This document shows positions 26,547 through 35,653 of a stretch of 64,000 nt of DNA, piece after piece. The DNA comes from an uncultured Cohaesibacter sp. (lineage in GTDB: Bacteria; Pseudomonadota; Alphaproteobacteria; Rhizobiales; Cohaesibacteraceae), in the NCBI RefSeq assembly GCF_963682185.1, contig NZ_OY821667.1, positions 2,232,001 through 2,296,000 on the forward strand, in the 5' to 3' direction. The translations under genes were made by a program, and so were the position numbers. Positions within the stretch are counted from its first letter, which is position 1, and the number at the start of each line of letters is the position of its first letter. A model generated the notes under the pieces. It searched no databases, was not told the origin of the DNA, and saw nothing but the letters and a program-made list of their open reading frames with translations.

Positions 26547-27311
26547 TCAAGCAAAATTCTTTTGCAAGGCCACGAGCCCTGCGCGCATAACACCGACATC
26601 GGAGCCAACGGCCAGAAACTCGACCCCCAATTGCTTGTAGCCCTGTGCAAGGGATTGATCGGACGTCAAGATTCCTGCAGCTTTGCCTGCTGCCTGAATG
26701 CGTTTGAGCGTATCGTTGACGATTTCCTGCACCTCTGGCGCCCCCGGACGCCCCAAATATCCAAGGTCCGCAGCCAGATCAGCTGGCCCTACAAAAACGC
26801 CATCAACGCTATCAACAGCAAGAATGTCATCTAGAGCATCAAGCCCGGCCTTGCTCTCGACCTGAAGCAAAATGCAAACCTCTTCATTGGCGGTTTGTAG
26901 ATAGTCGGCAATGCCATTATACTCAGAAGCACGAGCCAGAGCCGCCCCCACGCCTCTTACCCCATGTGGTGGATATTTCGCCGACCGAACGACCTCGGCA
27001 GCCTGTTCGCCGCTTTCAATCATAGGAACAAGCAGAGTCTGAGCCCCGATATCAAGCATCTGCTTTATCTCGGCCCGATTATCATCGCGTGTCCGGACCA
27101 CAGCCTGCGTCTTTGCACCAATTGAACGGAGCTGCGCAAGCGTATCGCGCAAACCGTTCGGCCCGTGTTCTCCATCAATCAGCAACCAGTCAAATCCAGT
27201 GCCGCTGCATAATTCGGCAACAGACGGATCTCCCAGACCAAGCCAAAGGCCGATTTGTGTTTCACCTGCCTTGAGGCGCGTTTTGAAGATATTCTCTGGG
27301 GCTGGCATGGG
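26547..27311 (-). CDS. hpaI: 4-hydroxy-2-oxoheptanedioate aldolase
   Basis: This 254-residue HpcH/HpaI-family class II aldolase splits 4-hydroxy-2-oxoheptane-1,7-dioate into pyruvate and succinate semialdehyde. Visible active-site segments are LLIDGEHGPNG with the catalytic His near 44, VVRTRDDN with Arg near 70, LLQVESKAG with the metal Glu near 147, and VFVGPADLAADLG with the metal Asp near 173. The ATG at 27311 has GGAGG 6 nt upstream; a GTG at 27323 is possible but less likely. It is the last gene of the hpa catabolic operon. Confidence 0.94.
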   Translation of the reverse strand, partial: PMPAPENIFKTRLKAGETQIGLWLGLGDPSVAELCSGTGFDWLLIDGEHGPNGLRDTLAQLRSIGAKTQAVVRTRDDNRAEIKQMLDIGAQTLLVPMIESGEQAAEVVRSAKYPPHGVRGVGAALARASEYNGIADYLQTANEEVCILLQVESKAGLDALDDILAVDSVDGVFVGPADLAADLGYLGRPGAPEVQEIVNDTLKRIQAAGKAAGILTSDQSLAQGYKQLGVEFLAVGSDVGVMRAGLVALQKNFA

Positions 27312-27319
27312 AGCCTCCT

Positions 27320-28120
27320 TCACTCAAAATTTACAGTTACATGGCCGAAATCGCCATAATCGGCAGCAATGCGCGTACCGGACGGACATTCGATAGGCGC
27401 GATGAAGGAGCCGGCCAAGACAACCTGCCCTGCTTCGATGCGCTGGCCGTAGTGCCCCATCCGTTCCGACAGCCAGACAATGCCCATAACCGGATCATTC
27501 AGCACAGCAGCCCCAAGGCCCGTGGCCGTGACTTCATCATTCTTGGTCAGGATTGCACCCACCCACCGAAGGTCGAACGCCTCGGGTGCATGGCGCTGTT
27601 CTCCCAACACGATGCCACCGTTGGCGGCATTGTCTGAAACCGTATCGAAAATCTTTCGGGTCTGACCAGTAGTCGCATCTTGCCTTGCAATCCGCGTATC
27701 CAGTATCTCCAGAGCTGGAGCGACATAATCGGTCGCCGCCAGAACATCCTCCCGGCTGACTTTTCCCTCCAGTGGAGCTTTCATGATGAAGGCAATTTCC
27801 GCTTCGATACGTGGCTGGATAAAGCGGGTTGCCGGTATGGAAGACCCGTTCTTAAAGTCCATATCGTCATAGAGGACCCCACTGTCCGGCGTGGAAATGC
27901 CCAGAGCATCCTGCATGACCTTGGACGTCAGACCGATTTTCCAGCCGATGATGGACCGGCCCTGCGCCTTCTTGTGCGGCATTTGAGCGGCCTGAATGGC
28001 ATAGGCATCGTCCAAAGTAATGTCAGGATATTGAACGGAGAGCAGTCCTATCTGTTGTCGGGTTTGTTCCGCCTTCAGCAAATCTGCTGCTGCGCTTTGA
28101 ATAGCGTGTTCACTTAGCAT
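27320..28120 (-). CDS. hpaH: 2-oxo-hept-4-ene-1,7-dioate hydratase
   Basis: This 266-residue member of the HpaH/MhpD hydratase family adds water to 2-oxohept-4-ene-1,7-dioate to give the substrate of HpaI. Recognisable features are GWKIGLTSKVMQDALGI near 60, PRIEAEIAFIM near 104 with the metal-binding glutamates, and the C-terminal GSFIAPIECPSGT. It overlaps the stop of hpaG by 7 nt and is followed by hpaI after 8 nt, in tight operon packing. Confidence 0.93.
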   Translation of the reverse strand: MLSEHAIQSAAADLLKAEQTRQQIGLLSVQYPDITLDDAYAIQAAQMPHKKAQGRSIIGWKIGLTSKVMQDALGISTPDSGVLYDDMDFKNGSSIPATRFIQPRIEAEIAFIMKAPLEGKVSREDVLAATDYVAPALEILDTRIARQDATTGQTRKIFDTVSDNAANGGIVLGEQRHAPEAFDLRWVGAILTKNDEVTATGLGAAVLNDPVMGIVWLSERMGHYGQRIEAGQVVLAGSFIAPIECPSGTRIAADYGDFGHVTVNFE

Positions 28121-28992
28121 TGTTCATCCTCCACGCCATTGCGAAGCAGGCCAATGCCTTCTGCTTCCACTTCGATCACATCGCCCGGCTTCAACCAGAC
28201 AGGAGGATCAAATCGCGCGCCAGCCCCAGTGGGTGTGCCGCAAACGATGACGTCGCCAGGAACCAAAGTGCAGAAGGTGGACACATAGGCAATGATATAG
28301 CGGAAGCTGAACATCATCCGAGACGTGCGGTCCTGTTGACGCATTTCACCATTGACCCGGGTTGTCAGTTCAATGTCATCCAATTGATCGGCTGACCGGA
28401 AAGGCACAAGCCAAGGGCCTATGGCGCCCGAGCTGTCCCAGTTCTTGCCCTGGGTTACATTGAATTTGGCATGGCGCACCCAGTCGCGAATGGTGCCCTC
28501 ATTGCACAGGGTCAAAGCCGCGATATGGTCATAGGCATCCGCTTCAGCGATCCGTCGTCCGCCCTTGCCGATGACAATGGTGACTTCGCCTTCATAGTCG
28601 AGCTGGGGACTTTCCGGCGGCCGAACGAGATTGCCTTCATGACCAGTAAAACTGCGCGGAAAGCGAATGAACATCGACGGCTTGGACGGGGCGGCCTGCC
28701 CGTCCTTGTACTCGGCATTGCGATCTGGGAAGTTGACCCCGATGCAAATCAGCTTTTCCGGCTTGTCGATGGGAATGAGATAGTCGACGTCTTCTTCTCG
28801 ATAAGCAGCAGAACGCCCTTCCGCTGCCTTGATGAGCTCTTCAAGCGCTCCGGCTTCGATCACTTCCTTGAGGCTCGGAAAACGCGTTCCGAACTCTGGT
28901 GTCAAATCGATAATGCCTTCATCCGTTACCAAGCCATAGCGATCGGAACCATTGGCATGAAAGGCCGCAATGCGCGCGGGAATTGATTTCAT
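28114..28992 (-). CDS. hpaG: Fumarylacetoacetate hydrolase-family isomerase/decarboxylase
   Basis: This 292-residue FAH-fold protein has the pattern LICIGVNFPDRNAEY near 82, LDYEGEVTIVIGKGGR near 128 with metal carboxylates, and the C-terminal DVIVCGTPTGAG near 247. In this operon it should decarboxylate 5-oxopent-3-ene-1,2,5-tricarboxylate (OPET), the HpaG step. It is single-length rather than the duplicated two-domain HpaG of E. coli, so it may work with HpaF for the isomerisation step. It lies 11 nt downstream of the aldehyde dehydrogenase gene. Confidence 0.86.
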   Translation of the reverse strand: MKSIPARIAAFHANGSDRYGLVTDEGIIDLTPEFGTRFPSLKEVIEAGALEELIKAAEGRSAAYREEDVDYLIPIDKPEKLICIGVNFPDRNAEYKDGQAAPSKPSMFIRFPRSFTGHEGNLVRPPESPQLDYEGEVTIVIGKGGRRIAEADAYDHIAALTLCNEGTIRDWVRHAKFNVTQGKNWDSSGAIGPWLVPFRSADQLDDIELTTRVNGEMRQQDRTSRMMFSFRYIIAYVSTFCTLVPGDVIVCGTPTGAGARFDPPVWLKPGDVIEVEAEGIGLLRNGVEDEQC

Positions 28993-29003
28993 AGTCAGCC
29001 TCC

Positions 29004-30452
29004 TCAGGCTATTCCGCCGAAGCAGAGATATTTGATTTCAGTGAATTCCTCGATGCCATAACGGGACCCTTCCCGCCCGAGGCCAGAGGATTTGATGCCG
29101 CCAAACGGCGCTTCAGCTGTCGAGATAAGACCGGTATTGATGCCGACCATTCCATATTCAAGTTGTTCCCCGACCATCCACGCACGCGCCAAATCGCGCG
29201 TATAGAAATAGGAAGCCAAGCCGAACTCGGTGTCGTTTGACATGGCAACGACGTCCGCATCCTCTTCAAATCGGAACAGCGGAGCGACAGGACCGAAGGT
29301 TTCCTCCGAAGCGATCGCCATATCCTGAGTCACGCCGGTGAGGACCGTCGGTTCAAAGAAGGTGCCCCCCAGAGCATGGACTGAGCCTCCACACATGAGG
29401 CTTGCCCCTTTGCTTGTGGCATCTGTGATATGTTCCTCGACTTTGGCAATGGCTTTGTCGTCAATCAACGGTCCGAAGATCGTGTCTTGCTCCAAACCAT
29501 TTCCAACCTTAAGGGTCGACAGTTTTGCGGCGAGCTTTTGTGCAAAAGCCTCATAGACGCCGGATTGGACATAGATCCGGTTGGCACAGACACAGGTTTG
29601 GCCATTGTTGCGAAACTTTGAGATGATCGCCCCTTCAACGGCGGCGTCCAGATCCGCATCATCGAACACGATGAACGGCGCATTGCCTCCAAGCTCGAGC
29701 GCCAGCTTCTTGACCGTCGGCGCACATTGTCGCATCAACTCCACCCCCACCGGTGTCGAGCCGGTGAAGGTCAATTTACGAACCTTTTCACTGCCGGTCA
29801 TCACCGCCCCAATGGCTCGCGCAGGCCCGGTAATGACCGACAGCAAACCATCCGGCAGCCCTGCCCGTTGCGCAAGGACTGCGAGCGCAATGGCGGAAAA
29901 GGGCGTCTGCTCGGCAGGTTTAAGAACCATGGCACAACCGGCAGCGAGTGCAGGACCGGCCTTGCGTGTGATCATGGCGTTGGGAAAGTTCCACGGCGTA
30001 ATCGCCGCAACGACCCCGATCGGCTGCTTGATGACAACAATCCGCTTGTCCTCGGCATGGCCGGGGATGACATCGCCATAAACCCTGCGCGCTTCTTCGG
30101 CGAACCACTCGATGAAAGATGCGCCATAGAGGATCTCGCCCTTCGCTTCCGCCAGTGGCTTGCCCTGCTCCAACGTCAGGATGAGTGCCAGATCATCCGC
30201 ATTCTCGATCACAAGATCGTACCAGCGCCGCAGGATGATCGATCGTTCCTTGGCTGTTTTGGCAGCCCAGAGTTTCTGCGCAGCGTCTGCGGCCTTGATA
30301 GCTGCCTCTGTTTCAGCGCCTCCAAGGCTTGGGACACAGCCGATGGCCTCGCCCGTCGCCGGGTTGGTGACCTCTATTCCCGTATCGTCCGCAGGTATCC
30401 AGTGTCCCCCAACGAGAGCGGCCTGCTTGAGCAGTGACGGATCTTTGAGCAT
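29004..30452 (-). CDS. gabD: NAD(P)-dependent succinate-semialdehyde dehydrogenase
   Basis: This 482-residue aldehyde dehydrogenase has the GabD pattern: [16 protein letters not shown] near 145, [10 protein letters not shown] near 223, catalytic Glu in [11 protein letters not shown] near 252, catalytic Cys in [11 protein letters not shown] near 286, and [12 protein letters not shown] near the end. It oxidises succinate semialdehyde to succinate. HpaI releases exactly this aldehyde, so the gene completes the route to the TCA cycle. It lies inside the hpa operon, not in a GABA cluster. Confidence 0.9.
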   Translation of the reverse strand: MLKDPSLLKQAALVGGHWIPADDTGIEVTNPATGEAIGCVPSLGGAETEAAIKAADAAQKLWAAKTAKERSIILRRWYDLVIENADDLALILTLEQGKPLAEAKGEILYGASFIEWFAEEARRVYGDVIPGHAEDKRIVVIKQPIGVVAAITPWNFPNAMITRKAGPALAAGCAMVLKPAEQTPFSAIALAVLAQRAGLPDGLLSVITGPARAIGAVMTGSEKVRKLTFTGSTPVGVELMRQCAPTVKKLALELGGNAPFIVFDDADLDAAVEGAIISKFRNNGQTCVCANRIYVQSGVYEAFAQKLAAKLSTLKVGNGLEQDTIFGPLIDDKAIAKVEEHITDATSKGASLMCGGSVHALGGTFFEPTVLTGVTQDMAIASEETFGPVAPLFRFEEDADVVAMSNDTEFGLASYFYTRDLARAWMVGEQLEYGMVGINTGLISTAEAPFGGIKSSGLGREGSRYGIEEFTEIKYLCFGGIA

Positions 30453-30514
30453 CAGTTAGTCCTCATTTCGAACTGCCCGGGAAGGGCCTTTGCGGCCCAT
30501 CCCGAACCATCAAC

Positions 30515-31495
30515 TCACGGGGCGATGATCGGGCTTGCTGCCATATCGCTCTGTTTTGGCTCAAGGTCTTCGAACAGAGAGCCATGTTCGAACCAGGACC
30601 GTGGAGCCGGTGCTCCCCAAAGGGTCTGGCGCTGTGGATCTTTGAGGTCCCATTTGATGGCCTCCAGATCGGGATCAACAGTTTGATAATCAGAACAATA
30701 GATCTCGATGCGGTGCCCATCCGGATCAAGAATGTAGAGGAAGAAGGCGTTGGAAATGCCATGGCGACCCGGACCGCGTTCGATATTGCTCACATAGCCA
30801 GTGGTCGCCATCAGATCGCACAGATCGATGATGTTGAGCGGGGTTGGCACCCAGAAGGCGGTGTGGTGCAGGCGCGGCCCAAGACCATTGGTAAAGGCGA
30901 TATCATGCACACCGCCCTTGCGATGCGTCCAGGCAGCCCATAGTTTGCCGCTTTCCTCGTCCTCGGTATATTCCGTTACACGGAAGCCAATTTCATTGTA
31001 GAAAGCCACACTCTCATCAACCGAAGATGAGAAGCAGTTGAAATGATCAATGCGTAGCGGCTTCACGCCCTTGTAAAGTTCATATTTTTGATGAATTGGA
31101 GCAAGGCGATCCATCTGGAAATAGAATTCAATCGGCATGCCGAAATTGTCGACGGTAGCGAGAGTGCGCCCCTGATAATCGCGTTCGACCCATTCAACCG
31201 GATGGCCTTTTTGTTTGAACCAATCATGTGCCTTGTCCAGTTCTTCCTCGGAAAACACCTTGAAGGACAGGCTTTGTACATCGCTTTTGTCCGTTTTGCT
31301 CAGGACAAGGCAGTGATGGCCACGCTCTTCCAGAGCACGAAGATAGATTGCGCTATCCGTCTCATCGGTGACCTGCAGGCCGAGAGTGTCTACATAAAAG
31401 CGACGGCTTGCGCTGAGATCCTTGACGCCGAAAACAACGTGGCTCAGGCGTAGAATATTAAATGGCGGATACAGATTTGGTGCTGGAATAGGCAT
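30515..31495 (-). CDS. Homoprotocatechuate 2,3-dioxygenase, vicinal-oxygen-chelate type
   Basis: This 326-residue two-domain VOC (type I) extradiol dioxygenase resembles the Fe/Mn homoprotocatechuate dioxygenases of Brevibacterium and Arthrobacter. Expected metal ligands are His151 (RIDHFN), His210 or 211 (RLHHTAFWV) and Glu264 (HRIEIYCSD), spaced as in that family. Reaction: 3,4-dihydroxyphenylacetate plus oxygen to 5-carboxymethyl-2-hydroxymuconate semialdehyde. It sits in the operon directly between hpaE and gabD, while an unrelated LigB-type HpaD is at 22640. The ATG at 31495 follows GGGGAGAG. Another catechol derivative as preferred substrate is possible. Confidence 0.88.
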   Translation of the reverse strand: MPIPAPNLYPPFNILRLSHVVFGVKDLSASRRFYVDTLGLQVTDETDSAIYLRALEERGHHCLVLSKTDKSDVQSLSFKVFSEEELDKAHDWFKQKGHPVEWVERDYQGRTLATVDNFGMPIEFYFQMDRLAPIHQKYELYKGVKPLRIDHFNCFSSSVDESVAFYNEIGFRVTEYTEDEESGKLWAAWTHRKGGVHDIAFTNGLGPRLHHTAFWVPTPLNIIDLCDLMATTGYVSNIERGPGRHGISNAFFLYILDPDGHRIEIYCSDYQTVDPDLEAIKWDLKDPQRQTLWGAPAPRSWFEHGSLFEDLEPKQSDMAASPIIAP

Positions 31496-31620
31496 GTTTC
31501 TCTCTCCCCTGGACACAGATAGGTGTCCTGTATTTTGTTTTGCGGCTCTCACTGGAACGCTTGATTAACAGTAGTCTGGGGCAGGTTTGCCTGCCCCAAT
31601 GTGCTCTTGGGTTGAACCGG

Positions 31621-33129
31621 TCAGCCCAACCGAGGCACTTTGTGATGTTGTCTTGGGAAGGAAACATTGACGGTTTCCATGTAGAAGTCGAAGGACCAGT
31701 CCCCACCATCTCGCCCGATGCCGGATGCTTTGACGCCCCCAAACGGCGATGGCAAATGACGCACATTTTCCGAGTTCACCCACATCATTCCGGCCTCAAG
31801 GCTGTCGGTCATGCGCATGGCGCGATCGAGATCACTTGTCCAGAGATAGGCCGCGAGGCCATACTGGACATCATTTGCAAGTGCCAAAGCCTCGTCTTCA
31901 TCCTTGAATGGGATGGCAGTCAGAACGGGACCGAAAATCTCTTCCTGTGCAATGGCCATGCTATTGTTGGCACCGGTGAACAATGTTGGGCTGACAAAGC
32001 AACCAGCCTCACCGACCTTCTCGCCACCAGCTGCAATGGTTGCCCCCTCTTCCCGCGCCTTTGAGAAATAGGACAAGACCTTTTCCTCGTGGACCGGATG
32101 GATGAGCGGCCCGACGACAGTTTCCGGATCAAGCGGATGCCCCACCTTGATGCTCTTGGCAACGTCTGCCACCTTGGCCGTGAACTCTTCATAGATGCTC
32201 TCCTGCACCAGCAGGCGCGAGGAAGAGGTGCAACGCTCCCCATTCAGCGAATAAATCATGAAGGTTGCTGCGTTTACTGCGCGATCGAGATCGGCGTCAT
32301 CAAACACAATTACCGGGTTCTTGCCACCAAGTTCGAAATGGAACCGCTTAAGGGTATCCGCGCCCTGACGCATGATGTGCGAACCGGTGCGACTTTCTCC
32401 AACAAAGGCAATAGCCTTGATGTCCGGATGCTCGGTCAAAGCGCGACCGGCACCGTCGCCAAACCCGTTGACAAGGTTGAGGACGCCCTTTGGCAAGCCA
32501 GCTTCTTCTGCAATCTCAACAAGGAGCTTGGCCGTCATGGGCGAAAATTCAGCAGGTTTGTGCACCACGGTGCAACCAGCGGCGAGAGCCGGAGCTATCT
32601 TCCAGGTAGACAACATGAAGGGTGTATTCCACGGCGTGATCACACCGATCGGCCCGATCGGCCGGCGCGAGGTCACATTCATCTGGTTGGGATTGCGAAG
32701 GGCCACCCCGTCTTCGGCTGAAGGGGCCTGATCGGCAAAGAAACGAAAGTTTGCGGCACCACGAACAGCAGCCTTCGACATGAAACGCAGGGCCTGCCCT
32801 GTATCCACGCACTCGGTAAAGGCAACTTCTTCGGCCCGGGCTTCAATGGCTTCCGCAACCTTGATCAGGATGGCCTTTCGTTCCTTTCCCGGCATTTTTG
32901 ACCAACTGACAAAGGCGTCCTTGGCAGCTGCAACAGCCGCATTGATGTCGGACGCATCCCCTTTGGCGACTTGCGCCAGAACAGAGCCGTCCACCGGGGA
33001 GATGGTCTCAAATGTCTCACCAGTATTCGCAGGGACACTGGCCCCAGCGATATGGTTCATCACACCAGTCTCACGGAATTTCGCAAGATATCCCTGGGCT
33101 TTGGATAGGTTCTCATCAAGAGCGCTCAT
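31621..33129 (-). CDS. hpaE: 5-carboxymethyl-2-hydroxymuconate semialdehyde dehydrogenase
   Basis: This 502-residue NAD-dependent aldehyde dehydrogenase has GVITPWNTPFMLSTWK near 165, FELGGKNPVIVFDDAD near 267 with the general-base Glu, and the nucleophile in NGERCTSSSRL near 300. It ends DFYMETVNVSFPRQ, as HpaE/HpcC proteins do. It oxidises the ring-cleavage semialdehyde. The ATG at 33129 follows AAGGAAG. It is the second gene of the operon, 10 nt after hpaF. Confidence 0.93.
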   Translation of the reverse strand: MSALDENLSKAQGYLAKFRETGVMNHIAGASVPANTGETFETISPVDGSVLAQVAKGDASDINAAVAAAKDAFVSWSKMPGKERKAILIKVAEAIEARAEEVAFTECVDTGQALRFMSKAAVRGAANFRFFADQAPSAEDGVALRNPNQMNVTSRRPIGPIGVITPWNTPFMLSTWKIAPALAAGCTVVHKPAEFSPMTAKLLVEIAEEAGLPKGVLNLVNGFGDGAGRALTEHPDIKAIAFVGESRTGSHIMRQGADTLKRFHFELGGKNPVIVFDDADLDRAVNAATFMIYSLNGERCTSSSRLLVQESIYEEFTAKVADVAKSIKVGHPLDPETVVGPLIHPVHEEKVLSYFSKAREEGATIAAGGEKVGEAGCFVSPTLFTGANNSMAIAQEEIFGPVLTAIPFKDEDEALALANDVQYGLAAYLWTSDLDRAMRMTDSLEAGMMWVNSENVRHLPSPFGGVKASGIGRDGGDWSFDFYMETVNVSFPRQHHKVPRLG

Positions 33130-33139
33130 AGATCTTCCT

Positions 33140-33529
33140 TTAATTCTGGCCTGATAGGCGGGCATGAATAGGGGTGTCTTTCCAGCTCAGATCTGGGTTG
33201 ATGACACGAATTTCGAGGGAGAGCGCAAAATGCGTCGTGGCCAAAGGACCTTTAAGAGCTTCGCTGACTGCCGCGAATATCTCGTCCCCTGCGGACTTGA
33301 GCTGTGCTGTTGAACGTCCAGAACCGACCGACAGAGTGAGTGCCGCAAAATCATTTTGCGGCAGCCCATCAGCAACGATGGCAAAATCCGCCTTGAAGGC
33401 ACGCACTCGAATTCCCGCCTTGGGGAAGATTCCAGTTTTAAGCATCGCTTCATAGGCTGCACGGCATAGCTCCGCCATGTCAGCACGGCTTTCCAGACCC
33501 GCTGAATACTCGATTTTCAGATGTGGCAC
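33140..33529 (-). CDS. hpaF: 5-carboxymethyl-2-hydroxymuconate delta-isomerase
   Basis: This 129-residue protein of the CHMI/tautomerase superfamily starts MPHLKIEYSA, which gives the N-terminal Pro2 that serves as general base once Met is removed. It isomerises 5-carboxymethyl-2-hydroxymuconate before decarboxylation by HpaG. It is the first gene of the hpa operon; the palindrome at 33551-33562 lies just upstream of its start. Confidence 0.92.
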   Translation of the reverse strand: MPHLKIEYSAGLESRADMAELCRAAYEAMLKTGIFPKAGIRVRAFKADFAIVADGLPQNDFAALTLSVGSGRSTAQLKSAGDEIFAAVSEALKGPLATTHFALSLEIRVINPDLSWKDTPIHARLSGQN

Positions 33530-33550
33530 GATTTCCTCCCAATTATTTAC

Positions 33551-33562
33551 TTAACATGTTAA
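33551..33562. promoter_or_regulatory. Candidate HpaR operator in the hpaF-hpaR intergenic region
   Basis: The perfect palindrome TTAACATGTTAA lies 22 bp upstream of hpaF and 135 bp upstream of hpaR. Copies occur before two other units at 20268 and 26487. MarR regulators bind such palindromes, so it is a natural operator for both divergent promoters. Confidence 0.75.
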
Positions 33563-33697
33563 ATTATTCTGCTAATGTCAATCTGGCCACTATTCAATTT
33601 TAGTCTAGTGTTACAAAGTCTGGGAATTTGCGATCTTGCATCGATTTCTGAATATTTCTCGACAGTAGAAGCAATCACGCCGAAGGAGTTTAGGGAG

Positions 33698-34162
33698 ATG
33701 ACAAAACAACCGACCCGCGCTGGCATGGAACTGAGCCAGACACAAAGAACGTTGCCAATCGCCCTATTGAGAGCGCGCGAGGCGGTGATGGATTATTTCA
33801 GACCCTTGCTCGCGGAGCATGATGTCACGGAGCAGCAATGGCGCGTGATGCGCGTACTGGATGAGGTAGGAACTGTAGACGCCAGTTTTCTGGCCCGGCA
33901 AGCTTGTATTCTTGCCCCTTCCCTCACACGCATTATGCGAACGCTAGAGGCTCGGGGCTTTGTAGACGTCAGCAGAGATAGCTCTGATGGTCGGCGCACA
34001 TTGGTCTGCCTGAGTAAGGAAGGCAGCAAATTCATCCGAAAGCTGGCTCCAGCCAGTGCCAAGATTTATCAAGACATTGAAAGCAAAATTGGCGGCGAAC
34101 GAATTGGCACGCTGCTCGATGAGATCGAAATTTTGCTCGAAGCCCTCAGTTCAGAATCTTGA
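33698..34162 (+). CDS. hpaR: MarR-family repressor of homoprotocatechuate degradation
   Basis: This 154-residue MarR protein has TLPIALLRAREAVMDYFRPLL at the N-terminus, as in HpaR proteins, then the winged helix around 45-105 (VDASFLARQACILAPSLTRI, wing SSDGRRT). HpaR represses the hpa meta-cleavage operon until hydroxyphenylacetates bind. It is divergent from hpaF. The ATG at 33698 follows AAGGAGTTTAGGGAG; a frame to 33575 is much longer than the family. Its targets are probably the three palindromes noted here. Confidence 0.92.
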   Translation: MTKQPTRAGMELSQTQRTLPIALLRAREAVMDYFRPLLAEHDVTEQQWRVMRVLDEVGTVDASFLARQACILAPSLTRIMRTLEARGFVDVSRDSSDGRRTLVCLSKEGSKFIRKLAPASAKIYQDIESKIGGERIGTLLDEIEILLEALSSES

Positions 34163-34525
34163 TCGATGAAATGTCGACGCGATCAACACCATCGATTTCT
34201 ATGGCAGGCTCTCTCGTATAGCCATTCTTCTACCCTTAAATGAATAGCTTCACTTAAAGGGCAGGAATGATCCGACGCTCGAAGGCCAGTTTACGCAAGA
34301 AGCCACTGACAAGGTGAGTATTTGAAGACACTTTCATGCCAGCAAATCGCTCCGAAAGCTTTTCGAAGGTCTCCAGCAAGGCCCCTCGTTTGTTCTTCCT
34401 GCTCAGAAAAAGCCTGGAATTGGCGCATGCAATTTCAGGTAGAATAAATTAGAATTATAGCAATCAGTCGACGAATCTGGGTGTGAGGTATCTCAACCCC
34501 CAACTCAAGCTGAAAGAACCTAGGC
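34163..34525. other. Intergenic region after hpaR
   Basis: This 363-bp stretch holds no frame or structured element I can support. It presumably contains the promoter of the transglutaminase-like gene. Confidence 0.5.
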
Positions 34526-35350
34526 ATGCGCATGCGTCTTGGTTGCGAATTCTCATTTTCTCTGCCTGCTCCCACTCCGATGATCCTTCTGCTCAACGTG
34601 CACTATTCCCGGGCGAGCGATCTGGAGCGACCAGACATGCTGACCGTCAATCCAGCCATTCCGATCGAAGCATTCAGGGATTCCTTCGGCAACTGGGGCA
34701 ATCGGATTGTCGCTCCCGCAGGTCTGCTCTCGCTCTCCACCGATGGCATCATCAGGGATGCGGGGACACCGGATCCTGTCGATGAAAATGCTCTTCAAAA
34801 TCCGGTCGAGATGCTACCGAGCGATGTGCTGCCCTATCTTTTGCCAAGCCGCTATTGCGAAGCGGATCTGCTTTCGGACTTCGCTTGGCAGACCTTCAAC
34901 CATACCCCTTTGGGATGGTTCCGGGTTCAAGCGGTCTGCGACTATGTGCATAGCCATGTCCGTTTCAGCTATGAGCAGTCGCGCCCGACCCGGACGGCTC
35001 TTGAAACGCAGAAGGAGCGGGTTGGTGTCTGTCGCGACTTCACCCATCTGGCGATCGCTCTTTGCCGCTGTCTGAATATTCCGGCGCGTTACTGCACCGG
35101 CTATATCAGCGATGTTGGACAAGGGCAGGTGGACGCGCCCATGGATTTTGCCGCCTGGATGGAGGTCTATCTTGGCGGTCGCTGGTGGGTTTTTGATCCA
35201 CGCAACAATGATACGCGCTTCGGCCGTGTTCTTATCGCGCGTGGCCGCGATGCTGCTGACGTGCCCATGGCACACAGTTTTGGCCAGCATGAACTGGTCT
35301 CCTTCTCGGTTTGGATAGATGAGATTCCAGACACCATTCCTGCGGCATAA
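34526..35350 (+). CDS. Transglutaminase-like cysteine peptidase family protein
   Basis: This 274-residue protein is of the bacterial transglutaminase-like family common in alphaproteobacteria. It has the N-terminal beta domain (PAPTPMILLLNVHYSRA), then RVQAVCDYVHSHVRFSYE near 138 and the nucleophile motif RVGVCRDFTHLAIALCR with Cys near 171. The expected third-residue region is DFAAWMEVYLGGRWWVFDPRN near 212, with the acid Asp in FDPRN. The position where many transglutaminase folds have the catalytic His (HAW) is Ala (AAW), so peptidase activity is uncertain. No signal peptide is visible. It stands alone between hpaR and the cold-shock gene. Confidence 0.85.
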   Translation: MRMRLGCEFSFSLPAPTPMILLLNVHYSRASDLERPDMLTVNPAIPIEAFRDSFGNWGNRIVAPAGLLSLSTDGIIRDAGTPDPVDENALQNPVEMLPSDVLPYLLPSRYCEADLLSDFAWQTFNHTPLGWFRVQAVCDYVHSHVRFSYEQSRPTRTALETQKERVGVCRDFTHLAIALCRCLNIPARYCTGYISDVGQGQVDAPMDFAAWMEVYLGGRWWVFDPRNNDTRFGRVLIARGRDAADVPMAHSFGQHELVSFSVWIDEIPDTIPAA

Positions 35351-35653
35351 GACAATGACATTTGCGCTTGATACAAGCTACACTTGATAGTATTTGCCCC
35401 AGAAACAGAGGCAATTTTCTGTATTCTTCAAGCTTTTTCTGACAATTTGATGCGCTTTCGATGGCCGGTCATAAAACTTGAAAAATACAGAAATAGCTCT
35501 ATATATGGTATATCCGCAAAGGCGGCATAAGATTTTCTTTCTGCCCTCCCTTTTACTTTTCCCGTTTTTGATTCTCAGCCTGTCAAGAACCATGCGTTCT
35601 TGAGCTTATTGCTGAGCGATTCAAGACCGGCCAGGTTTGAAAAGGCATCAAGC
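35351..35653. other. Intergenic region and probable 5' leader of the cold-shock gene
   Basis: No gene is visible. The region is AT-rich in the middle (ATATATGGTATATCC near 35500) with a small CCGC...GCGG hairpin just after it. That would fit a promoter and a structured leader for the downstream cold-shock gene, by inference only. Confidence 0.35.

Noticed and set aside
29004-30452. gabD as part of a GABA operon
   Set aside because: No gabT nearby; it lies within the hpa operon, where HpaI produces succinate semialdehyde.
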